Source: Moesziomyces globuligerus
Taxonomy: Eukaryota > Basidiomycota > Ustilaginomycetes > Ustilaginales > Ustilaginaceae
Direction: 5' to 3'
DNA length: 64,000 bases
NCBI GenBank assembly: GCA_030849465.1
Contig: JARVLF010000016.1
Location: 1,612,001 to 1,676,000 of the forward strand
Shown here: one piece after another, positions 31,891 through 40,796 of the stretch
Layout: each line of letters opens with the position of its first letter
Position numbering within the stretch: position 1 is the stretch's first letter
Notes under the pieces: model-generated
Databases searched by the model: none
Seen by the model: the letters and a program-made list of their open reading frames with translations, nothing else
Told to the model about the DNA's origin: nothing
Program-made: the position numbers and the translations under genes

Positions 31891-32091
31891 GTGATGGCAA
31901 ATGTGATCGTGGATGTGATTGCGGGTGTGGGTGGAAGCGGAAGTGCCGGTGACGACGGGAAGAAAGCGCAAAGGCAAAAGCAGAAGCGATGGTGACGAAC
32001 GCAGCGAGGGCCAAGCCAGCTCGCAGCCCGTTTGGCGGTTGGACCAAGCGCGACGCACATTTCCACCCTCCTCTCTCCATCACCTGCCGTC

Positions 32092-32135
32092 GCGGTGCGG
32101 TACTCGCGGTGCGGTACTCGCGGTGCGGTGCTGGA
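32092..32135 (+). repeat. 14-bp tandem repeat, about three units
   Basis: Units of GCGGTGCGGTACTC repeat head to tail, the last one ending GCGGTGCTGG. Confidence 0.8.
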
Positions 32136-32563
32136 CTCTGTTGACGCGACAAGGCGAGTAGAAATTCAACTGCAGCACAGCACGTCGACTGCGAAAGAGC
32201 CTCGGGCATTTCGGAGCGCAGCGTGCAGTCGAGAGGCCGACTTTGCAACCCGTTGAGCCGACGCAAGCTCGCTTCACAGTTGACAAAAGGATCCGCGCGA
32301 GAGAGGCGCAGACGTCAACCTAACAATCGCGCATGGTCTGTGCAGCATGCGTGAGAGCTGAGAGCATCTCGACACGCCAATCCAACCCGACTCGACTCAG
32401 CATCCTCGCCTCGCTCCACCTTGCTTTCTGCCTCCGCCTCCAGCCAAGGGTGTCGCGGCTTCTCCTCCTCCTCCTCCTCCTCCTCGCCGAACGCTTTCTT
32501 CGAGATGCAGCCTGTCTAGCCCGCCTCTCCGCTGCCGCACATCTCCCCACTCCTACATCCACC

Positions 32564-34504
32564 ATGTCCCTGCCCGAGTCGTCCGCACGCCCTGCGCCGC
32601 ATCCTGCGCCCGCACATAATCCAACTCCTGGCATGGACAAGCCTCTCCCCGGCCTCGCGCCTGCGCCTGCGCCTGGCATGCGGCCCGACCTGGATCAGCG
32701 CAAGCACGACCTCAACGGTCGCACGCACCAAGCCGCTGCACGCGTCTACGAGCCGCACGCCAAGCCGCGAGAGCTCTTCCTCCGCGTGCGCATCCAGTCG
32801 ATCGAAAAGGCCAAGAAGGATCTGCTCGTACGCTTCGATGCGCACACCAACCTCCCGCACCTCCGCGCCGCCGCGTATCCGGGCGTCGTGCGCTCCTACC
32901 GCGAACTCTGCCTGTACGCGCTCGCCCTCTCGCTCTCCAGCCCCGCCATCATCGTGCCCGCGCTCCCGCTCCCCTCGACCACCGCCAGCGGCCTCGAAGA
33001 TACGCGCATCCTCCGCCTCATGCTCGCGCGCTGGTTCGGCCGCATCCTCGCACAGCCCAGGCTGCGCGATCATCCAGAGACGCGCAACCTCATCGAGGCC
33101 GACTTTGCCTACGCACCCACTCCGCCCGGCACCGGCAGCTCCTCGGCCGCGCGCAAGCGCTTCGCCAACGCCATGGCCAGCGCAGCCACCGTCGCCTACG
33201 GCGGCGTAGATGCCACCGGCGGTCTCCCCAACGGCGTGCTCGCCACCTCGGCCTCGGCGGGCTCGCGCCTCGGCAGCAGCAGCAGCATCGGCATCAGCAG
33301 CAGCGGCAGCAGCAGCAGCGGCGGCGGCGGCGGCGGCGGCTTCAGCATCCTCGGACTCGGATCCGGATCGAGGGGCATGAGCACGTCGCGCAGCGTGTAC
33401 GACGATGATGAGGAGCTGGTGGCAGCGCGCGCCGAGGTGACGCGCTTGGAGATGCAGTTTGCCGATGCGGCCGAGGCGGCCGAGAAGCTGGCGCACGCGC
33501 GGCGCTCGCTCACCGTCGCGCTCGCCGACGTCTCGGTCAAGCTGCACAACCTCGGTGCGGTCGAGGAGATCCGACCTGCGTCGGTACGGATGGGGCTGCC
33601 GCACGTGCTGAAGCGCGCTGCGTACACGGCGCAGAGTCTGGGCGAGTTGCAGGAGGCGGTGGCGGCGACCGAGTTGCTGACGCTGGGCGATGCGGTGGCG
33701 TATCAGTCGATCAACGCGCGTGCGGCCAAGGAGACCATGCTCGCGCGCAACGCGCTCGTCGAAGAGCACCATACCGCGCAGAAGGCGACGGTGGCCAAGA
33801 AGCGCGAGGCCGAACATCTCAAGATGCAGCGGAGTCTGCGTGCGGATCGCGTCGACGATGCGCTCGAGGACCTGCACGAGGCGCAACGCCACGAAGCTGC
33901 GCTCGCCCACCATCTCAAACAGATCAGCGGCGAGCTGCACGGCAGCTTGCAGAGTCACAGCAGGGATGCGCATCACGATCTCCAGCAGGCGTTGATTGAG
34001 CATGCGCGCGGCAGCACCATGTTTGCGCGTCAGCTCCTCAACGAGATGCGTGCGCTCCGGGTCGAGCTGAACGCACCCGCAACCAGGGGGGAGGCGAGGA
34101 GGTCGAGGCAGGAGACGGTGGTTGTACGTCCACCCTATGCCAGTGTCGATTCGGACAGGGGTAGTCCGAAGAAGAGCAATGATGTCGGCGCTGGGGTGCG
34201 ACCTGGGTTGGCTTCGCCGCGTGGTTCGAGCCGATCCGTATCGGTCGTAGCGTCTACAGGCGAGGGCTCGGTCGAGTCGAATGCGACGGTGGTTGGGACG
34301 GCTTCGTTGGTTCAGTCGATGCACCTTCCTGCCGCCGAGACGAGTGGGGTTCCAGCTGTGGCGCAGAGCATGTTCCTGCCTCGCAACGAGCCGAGGCCGA
34401 ATCCGTTCGGTACGCTCAATTCCGGTAGAAGCTCCGGTACTGCTAGTGGTCGCTCGCGCATCTCGGCCGCCGACGCAGCTCGTTCTCTAGCCGGCACCTT
34501 CTAA
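32564..34504 (+). CDS. VPS17: Vps17-like sorting nexin (PX-BAR, retromer)
   Basis: Intronless, 646 residues from the ATG at 32564 (ATCCACCATGTCC, good context). The PX domain at ~res 60-190 contains RELFLRVRIQSIEKAKKDLL, RFDAHTNLPHLRAAAYPGVV, AIIVPALPLP and RDHPETRNLIEADFAYAPTP. This corresponds to the Vps17-type PX lacking the canonical PI3P Arg/Tyr pair. A Ser/Gly homopolymer linker (33275-33350) follows. Then comes a long helical BAR-like region (~res 280-510), e.g. LVAARAEVTRLEMQFADAAE and RADRVDDALEDLHEAQRHEA. The C-terminal ~140 residues are disordered. Vps17 pairs with Vps5 in the retromer membrane-remodelling dimer that recycles Vps10 from endosomes. The PX identity is good; BAR is inferred from helix pattern. 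Confidence 0.82.
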   Translation: MSLPESSARPAPHPAPAHNPTPGMDKPLPGLAPAPAPGMRPDLDQRKHDLNGRTHQAAARVYEPHAKPRELFLRVRIQSIEKAKKDLLVRFDAHTNLPHLRAAAYPGVVRSYRELCLYALALSLSSPAIIVPALPLPSTTASGLEDTRILRLMLARWFGRILAQPRLRDHPETRNLIEADFAYAPTPPGTGSSSAARKRFANAMASAATVAYGGVDATGGLPNGVLATSASAGSRLGSSSSIGISSSGSSSSGGGGGGGFSILGLGSGSRGMSTSRSVYDDDEELVAARAEVTRLEMQFADAAEAAEKLAHARRSLTVALADVSVKLHNLGAVEEIRPASVRMGLPHVLKRAAYTAQSLGELQEAVAATELLTLGDAVAYQSINARAAKETMLARNALVEEHHTAQKATVAKKREAEHLKMQRSLRADRVDDALEDLHEAQRHEAALAHHLKQISGELHGSLQSHSRDAHHDLQQALIEHARGSTMFARQLLNEMRALRVELNAPATRGEARRSRQETVVVRPPYASVDSDRGSPKKSNDVGAGVRPGLASPRGSSRSVSVVASTGEGSVESNATVVGTASLVQSMHLPAAETSGVPAVAQSMFLPRNEPRPNPFGTLNSGRSSGTASGRSRISAADAARSLAGTF

Positions 34505-35066
34505 GTCGCTCCCCTAGTCCCCTTCAGATATCGTCCTTCGGAGTGCTTCGAATCGCTACAGAGCCAAGAAGCAACCCCCTTTTTTCGCATGCAATCGACA
34601 TATCCCCAGCTCCACACAAGTCGGCTCGCAAAGACGAAGGAGCTCGGAGAGAGTGAGAAAGACAAGACAACGAGTCGGTGCCTCATCTTCGGCCCACGCC
34701 CACAACCACCCTCACCGCCCACTACACCTCGAGTTCTCAACTTGCTCACTCTTGCCAGTCCTGCTTCCGAGTCACGCTGACGCAAAGAGATGCTCCATCG
34801 GCTCAGCACCCAATCCGTCACACAGTCCCAACTCCCGTAGACAAGGACAAGGGAAAGGCAGACCAAGGGAATCCGCCGCGGCGGGTGGGAGTGGGGGGGG
34901 GGGGGGTAAAAGAAACTCCGATCTGCAATTCCAGTGTTCCATCCATGAGTTGCATACGCGTGCTAGACACTTGTCAAAGCCATGCTACGGTGGTGATCCA
35001 AAATCCGTGCCAATGCGTGCGTCTCTGCGTGGGGGAGGGGGGGGGGGGGGGAACGTTGGGCGCGAT
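34505..35066. other. convergent 3' flanks with two poly-G tracts
   Basis: 562 bp between the Vps17 and Myb-protein stop codons. G runs of 14 (34893-34906) and 15 (35037-35051) are uninterrupted. There is no gene. Confidence 0.6.
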
Positions 35067-38000
35067 TCAGCTGTAGAGGGCAGCGCCCATGCGTCTTGCA
35101 GCGGACGAGGTGGGCGTCGTAGGTTCCGTGGGCGGCTGGCCTCTCGTATCACCCGAGACCTGTCTGCGGTGGGCGCCGAGGTGGGGCGAGTGAGGCGCGG
35201 GAGGATGGGGCGCATATCCCTGCGGGTTGTGCAGCGGCGGCAGCTGCCTCGACGCGCTCGACAGCGGCGAAGGTGGCGGATAGATCGGCCTCCGCACCGC
35301 CGACGGCGTCTGCGCCGCAAACGGCGACGACGGCTGCATCGAGGGCGAGAGCGGACCCTGGGCGTGCGGATGCGAGAGCATGCGCGCATGCGTCGGCGTC
35401 TGCGACGACGGCGGCCCCAACGCCTCCTGCCGCGGCGTCGGCGAAAACTGCCCATACACGCTCCCCGCCGGCGCCGGCGCGCCGATCGAGAGCTTGTGCA
35501 GCGGCGTCGACGTCGCCCCCTCGTCCGCACCGCCACTGCCCCTCGAGGCGCGCCGCGCATGCGACCCGCTCTTGCGCCTCCCGCTCGAGCTCGCCGCCTG
35601 CGAGTCATGCCCATAGTCCGACTCCTGCGACTGCTGGTCCGACGCCGACGCCGAGAGGCCGTGGCCGCCATCGTCCGCATCCGCCTGCGCCTTGGCCGCC
35701 GCCTCCTTGCGCCGCATCAGCAGGTAGCGCTGGCGGCACTGGTGGTACGACCGCGTCCCCACCGCGCGCGAGATGAGCTCCCACCGCTGCCCGTGCTCCT
35801 TGATCGCCGCACGCAGCTTGGTATCCTCCTCAGCCGTCCAGCGCACGTACGGCAGCCGCTTCTCCGGGTTCTGGTTGCCGCCAAAGCTCTTGGCTTCGCT
35901 CGCGCGCGACGATGCCTGCGAGCCGTTGGCCTTGCTGCGCGAGCCGTCCGGTGCGCGCGACCCGCCTGCGTGCCGCGAGCCCGACTTGCGCCTCGGCTCG
36001 CCGTCGATCGTCATCTCGTCCTCGCTGCTCAGGCTGCCGATGGGGCTCACGCCCTCGTAGTCGGCCGACTTGTCGCTCCCCTGCGACGGATTCTGGCTTG
36101 CCGTAGCCTGGTCGGCGAGCAGGTCGAGCGCGCTCAGCGCCTGGCTGCCTCCGGCGCTCGGCGGGCCGCTCGGCGCATAGTCGTGGTACGGCCGCGACTG
36201 CGCAAACGGATCGGCGCCCTCGGTCTGCGTGCGCACCCGAGGCTGGCGCTCGCCCAGAAACGGCGAGCCGTACGGCTCAAAGTCGAACGCGGCCGACGAG
36301 ACGCGGCGGCGTTTGGGACTCTCGTGCGCCATCCGCAGCGGGCTCGACTGGATCGGGTAGGGCGCAGCGCTGTAGCCGTACGAGTCGTGCTCGGCCCCGC
36401 GCTGCGTATTGACCGAAAGCGGCGGCGGATATGCGAGCGTGCGATGCTGCGCGTCGCGCGCGTAGTAGGTCGGATCGGCGCCGACCGGCGGGAAGGTGGG
36501 CGCAGGCGCTCGGGAGCGCGCCGTGGGTGAAGCAGCCGCTGCGCCGGGATTGAGTGTCTCGGCAGCCTGCAGCAGCTCGTCGATGCCGGTGAAGGAGGAC
36601 GCCGAATCGAGCCGACGGTGTCGTGCCGACCAGCTGTCGCGTCGGTCGTCGCCGCGTGCGAGGTCGTTGAGCTCTCTGGCTCGGACGCCAGTGCGCGGCG
36701 TGTTGGGAATGCTGGCGACCGACTTGGGCGTCTTGGGCGGTCGTTCGGCCGATCTGGCTGGCGGCGTGTGTGGCTCGCCGGCGTGAAGCGCGTCTCTGTC
36801 TGCCGTCATGGGCCCTTCGCTCGCCTGGCGTTTGATGGGCGAGGCGTGTCCGACGGCGGCGTGAAGCTCGGCGGCCGGTGCAAGAGCGGCACCGTTCGAA
36901 GTCACATCGCGTTCGTGAGGAGCCAGCTGCGAGGTCGACTCGGCGGGAGAGGTGGAAGCGGTGGCTGCGGCTGCCTGCTCCTTGCGCAGCTCCCGCAAGC
37001 GCCGTGCGGCGAGCATGAGGTGCTCGGTCTCGGCATCACCCATGGTGACGGTGCGCTTCTTGCGGTTCTTGTCGCGGCGGCTTCCGGAGCGGCTGGGCGT
37101 GGTGGGTGCTGTGCCGGGCTGACTGAGGTCGCCTGGCTGAGCAGCGGCCGCGTCGGCGTTGGAAGAGAGCGCGGGGAGATCGGTCGTCTTGATGCCACCG
37201 GACACAAGGTAAGGCCTGAGAGCCTTGAGCTCGTTCTCGAGCTTGTAGACCTGAGCCTCGGCTTCGCGCACGCGGGCCTTGAGATGCTTCTTGTCGGTGA
37301 GGAGCTTGTTCCTCTCGCGCAGAAGCGAGGCGGCGGGCGAAAGGTCGGTGTCGACCTCGGCCAAACCCGAGCTGGTGATGCCCAGGCCGGTGGTGCCCGG
37401 GGATGCGATTGCAGCAGTTGCGGCCTCGTGCGAGGACAGGAGGAGGCTCGGGCTGCTGAGGACACGCCGTTCATCGGTGTGAGCACTGGCGCCTTCGGAC
37501 TTGAAGGAGGCGAGGCGGTTGTGGTTGGGCGAGCTGTTGGTGGCGGCTGCTTTTGCCCTGTCGGCAAAGGTGACGAGCGGAGCCGAGGCCGAGATGGATC
37601 GCCTCTCGTCAAAGCCGCGTGCTTCTGCTCGCGAGAGGAGTGCGCTGAGCATCTTTGCTTGCGCCTTCCAGCCATCGAGTTCGGCTTCGAGGCGGTCTGT
37701 GAGGGTGCGATGTGCGGCGAGGGCGTGCGCATGCGCCTGCTTCATGGACGAGATGACCGAGAGGGCGGTGAGGCGCGTCGACCTGAGCTGGGACTGGGCA
37801 CGGTCGCGGGCGTCGGTGAGGGTGGTGCAGCGCGAGGCGAGCATCTTAACCATGCCGGCGAGCTCGCGCTCCCTCTGGCTCGCCGAGCTCTCTGGGAGGG
37901 GATCGAGGCCCATGTTGGCGAGGGAGCCGAGCACGCTCTCGATGGTGCCAGAGTCATCGTTGGGGCTGGATGGGTGGCTGTTGGCATCGGTGCTGGCGGC

Positions 38001-38690
38001 GTTGGTGCCGTAGACGAGCAGCTGGATCTCGTCCTGGGTAGGGCCGACGCCGACGCCGAGCATGGGGAAGGAGAGGTGACCGAGGTTGAGAGCGTCGTGG
38101 TCATCGTCGTCGTGATCGTCATCGAGATGGCCGCTGCGGAGAGCGCGTGGCTGATCGGCAAAGACAGGGCCGAGGATGGGGGAAGGGGTGAGGGAGCGTG
38201 CGGGCGAGCGGGAGGGGGAGGGAGTGGCGCGGGAACGGTAGGCGCCTCTTGGTAGGGGCCGTTCTGCAGCGAAGGAGCGGTCATCGTTGCGGTCGATGCT
38301 GGAGCGCCTGCTGGCTCTGCGTTGGGAGGAGAACGAGTCGTCGGCGGTGCGGTCGAAGGAGGTGCTGCCGCCACTGAGACGAGCGGCGGCGCGACGAGGA
38401 CCCATGTTGTCCGAGGCGGTGGTGGTGGGGCTGGCATCGGGAAGCGGTTCGTCGGCGTTGAGCCTGCTGGAGGAGGCGACAGGGTTTGGCGGTGGACGGA
38501 ACTCGTTGTGGGAAGTGGGCGGTGTCGGAAGGTCGGCGTTGGTAGCAGCCGGCGGCGTAGAAGGAGCAGCAGCGACAGTGCTCGAGGTCGGATGGTGGTC
38601 TGCACTCGACTGAGCGTCGTCAGATTTGGCCGCACCCGAGCCAGAGCCAGAGCCTGAGGAGGCGGCGGCAGCAGCGTCAGGACGAGTCAT
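35067..38690 (-). CDS. large Myb/SANT-domain protein with coiled coil
   Basis: Intronless, 1207 residues; the start ATG at 38690 follows an in-frame stop. It is mostly disordered (Ser/Ala/Pro/Asp). A coiled coil spans ~res 450-505 (LLRERNKLLTDKKHLKARVR ... AQVYKLENELKALRPYL). A shorter helical segment is at ~275-350 (RERELAGMVKMLASRCTTLT). One Myb-like repeat is at ~res 945-1000: RWTAEEDTKLRAAIKEHGQR then WELISRAVGTRSYHQCRQRY, with the spaced Trp pattern W-x19-W followed by Tyr in place of the third Trp. It is preceded by basic clusters (KRRRVSS, RRKSGSRH). A DNA- or chromatin-binding nuclear role is likely. No close family was recognised. Confidence 0.85.
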   Translation of the reverse strand: MTRPDAAAAASSGSGSGSGAAKSDDAQSSADHHPTSSTVAAAPSTPPAATNADLPTPPTSHNEFRPPPNPVASSSRLNADEPLPDASPTTTASDNMGPRRAAARLSGGSTSFDRTADDSFSSQRRASRRSSIDRNDDRSFAAERPLPRGAYRSRATPSPSRSPARSLTPSPILGPVFADQPRALRSGHLDDDHDDDDHDALNLGHLSFPMLGVGVGPTQDEIQLLVYGTNAASTDANSHPSSPNDDSGTIESVLGSLANMGLDPLPESSASQRERELAGMVKMLASRCTTLTDARDRAQSQLRSTRLTALSVISSMKQAHAHALAAHRTLTDRLEAELDGWKAQAKMLSALLSRAEARGFDERRSISASAPLVTFADRAKAAATNSSPNHNRLASFKSEGASAHTDERRVLSSPSLLLSSHEAATAAIASPGTTGLGITSSGLAEVDTDLSPAASLLRERNKLLTDKKHLKARVREAEAQVYKLENELKALRPYLVSGGIKTTDLPALSSNADAAAAQPGDLSQPGTAPTTPSRSGSRRDKNRKKRTVTMGDAETEHLMLAARRLRELRKEQAAAATASTSPAESTSQLAPHERDVTSNGAALAPAAELHAAVGHASPIKRQASEGPMTADRDALHAGEPHTPPARSAERPPKTPKSVASIPNTPRTGVRARELNDLARGDDRRDSWSARHRRLDSASSFTGIDELLQAAETLNPGAAAASPTARSRAPAPTFPPVGADPTYYARDAQHRTLAYPPPLSVNTQRGAEHDSYGYSAAPYPIQSSPLRMAHESPKRRRVSSAAFDFEPYGSPFLGERQPRVRTQTEGADPFAQSRPYHDYAPSGPPSAGGSQALSALDLLADQATASQNPSQGSDKSADYEGVSPIGSLSSEDEMTIDGEPRRKSGSRHAGGSRAPDGSRSKANGSQASSRASEAKSFGGNQNPEKRLPYVRWTAEEDTKLRAAIKEHGQRWELISRAVGTRSYHQCRQRYLLMRRKEAAAKAQADADDGGHGLSASASDQQSQESDYGHDSQAASSSGRRKSGSHARRASRGSGGADEGATSTPLHKLSIGAPAPAGSVYGQFSPTPRQEALGPPSSQTPTHARMLSHPHAQGPLSPSMQPSSPFAAQTPSAVRRPIYPPPSPLSSASRQLPPLHNPQGYAPHPPAPHSPHLGAHRRQVSGDTRGQPPTEPTTPTSSAARRMGAALYS

Positions 38691-40796
38691 CGTGGACTAA
38701 GACGGCGGATGGTCCGACGGCGAGGCGTGGGAGCCAGATGGCGTGACGCGGCTCGTCGGTCGGCGCCAACAGACGTCGGAAGGACCGATACGAGTGGGAT
38801 TCGGATTCGGATTCGGATGCGAGGCGAGGCGGCTGGCCGGACGCTGAGCGGATGGAGCGAGAGAGTGCCGAGCCTCGACGAGACGGAAGGGCCGATGGCG
38901 ACGAGGGGCGTGATTGTGACGGAGCGATGGTCGAGACAGAAGGCGGGCGGGCGGACGGACGCGCGGAGTAGACAAAGAGCGAGCGAGCGAGTGGACGAGA
39001 GGACGAGACGGAGACGGAGGGGCAAGAGGGGTGGACTGTGAGAAGGAGCAAACGTCAGAGCCAGAGTGGCAAGGCGTGCGAGTGAGTGGAGCGCGTCCGT
39101 GTGTGCGAATTGGGCTGGGCAGAGAGAGGGGGAGGGCGGATCAACGCGAGACTGCGGCCGGAATCAAGCAGAGAGCGGATGTGATGAGGGCCAGATAGGA
39201 ACCGAGTGACGGATGGGACGGAGCGATGGATCGGATGGATGGATGGATCGAATTGGGAGCGATTGTGCCCTTCTGGCCTGGCTTAGGAGCGAGGCCGCGA
39301 AGTGTTGGTCTGCAGGCACACGCACCCGCTCCGCTCCAAAGCATTTCGCATTACGCCAACAACCGAACACACACACACACACTGCCGATTGTCCCAAAGC
39401 GGGCGTAACGACCCGCGTGCCTCTGTGTGTTGATTGACTTTTGGCTGTGCCTGTTCTGCCGCGCCGCGCCGACGCAGTCCGCTTTCCTCTTTTTTCATTT
39501 TTCATTCTTTTTCTTTTTCTTCATCTCGTTCGCTTGCTCGCTTCGGATCGGCCGCTTTTGGGCAGGTCGAAAAACAATCCCGCGATGGGCGGACATGTGC
39601 CGATCTCGTGTGTGTGCGTTGTACTGTAGAGAGACTGAGTTTGAGTCTCGTCTCTGTGCCGCACCAGGGCGAGGGGAAAATGCAAAGAGAGCAACACACC
39701 CGCTCAGCCGCCGCTCATGCCGCGCTTGTCTCGCCCTGGCTCGCCCTCGCTCGCCCGCCTGTGTCTGCCGATGCTGAGCGCTCGGTGCCTGGCAAAGCTC
39801 CGGAGCGCGATGCGGTCACCACCATCGCCGCCTGCCTTGCCCGCCCTGAGCTTGACGCTCCTCAACGCTCCCTCGGCCTCTTCCATCCGTCTCTCACTTT
39901 TTGTTTGCTCTAGAAGCTGGATGTGGTTCTGCATCCATCGGAGCATCTCGCTGGGGCTTTGCTTGTGCAGGAAGCAAGTGCAGGTGACGGGACAATGACT
40001 ACGCCCAAGAGACACCTTGACAATGCTGCGCTGCATGCAACGCGGATCAGGCGAGGCGCGCCGTCCCTGGGGTCCTTTTGGAGACGAGTACTGTAAGCAA
40101 ATGCACGACTCAGGCTGGCATGGTCTCGTTGCAGCGAGCGCATCGGAAACATGCGACCGCAGCTTGATTGCCAAAGCACGCACGCTTCGCAGCCAACCTC
40201 GGTTTCAGTGTTTGGGCCCGCGCTGGGTCGAGACGCGCCGCGCGAGACGCTGCACGAGCTTGTGAGATCTATGCGCGGTTACAATTTGCGCTAAGCTGGT
40301 GTGCACTCCCGGCCGACTAGGCTCTGGGCGGGAAGAGCGCCGAGACGTGTAACATTCTCAGGCGCCTGTGCGTTTGGGCGTTTTGCTGGCCTTTGAACAC
40401 AAACCGCGGGCTGGCTCGAGCCCTTTTGGCAGCGAGAGCAGCGAGAGCAGCCTAGTTGGCCTGAGCTGGGCTGCGTTGGTCTGCGTTGGTCTTCGCGCAC
40501 CAACTGCGATCGTATCCTATCGGCTTGTTCCGAATCGTGTCACTTGGCCAAGCCTCTCGCCCGCTGCTGCCATCATCCTCATCACGCCACCAGCACAGGC
40601 TAGCAACGGCTGCCATCATCGATCACCGGATCCCCTCCGATCGTCCGCGACCCCCTCATCTCCCGCACTGAGCTAGTACGCAGTCGCGCCTTCTCCTTCG
40701 TCGGGCATCGGAAGCCGTCACAGCGCGCGCACTCGCCGCCCAAACCGCCCCTCGAACCCCTCCGCCAGCTGCTGCGTGAGCAGACGTTCGCTCACC
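38691..40796. promoter_or_regulatory. divergent 2.1-kb region between the Myb and beta'-COP genes
   Basis: It holds a CA repeat (39366-39382), a T-rich block (39486-39525) and a short inverted repeat GAGACTGAGTTTGAGTCTC (39631-39649). Its open frames are weak. The best is a minus-strand frame at 39704-40183, not accepted as a gene. Confidence 0.4.

Larger units (their letters stand above)
31689..32563. promoter_or_regulatory. divergent region between the SWIB gene and VPS17
   Basis: 875 bp with a 15-bp minisatellite (31786-31890), a 14-bp repeat (32092-32135) and a CTC run (32462-32487). The in-frame ATG at 32333 would add 77 Leu/Arg-rich residues to Vps17; I treat this as 5' leader. Confidence 0.5.

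Noticed and set aside
32333..32563. 77-residue Leu-rich N-terminal extension of Vps17
   Set aside because: The Leu run comes from a CTC microsatellite and the ATG at 32564 has a better context; kept only as an alternative.
36618..38255. 545-codon open frame antisense to the Myb gene
   Set aside because: Low-complexity Gly/Arg/Ala composition and complete overlap with a coherent sense gene.
39704..40183. 159-codon minus-strand frame upstream of beta'-COP
   Set aside because: A short stretch (SPSEMLRWMQNHIQLLEQTK) looks protein-like, but the rest is compositionally random, with no domain and no supporting splice structure.
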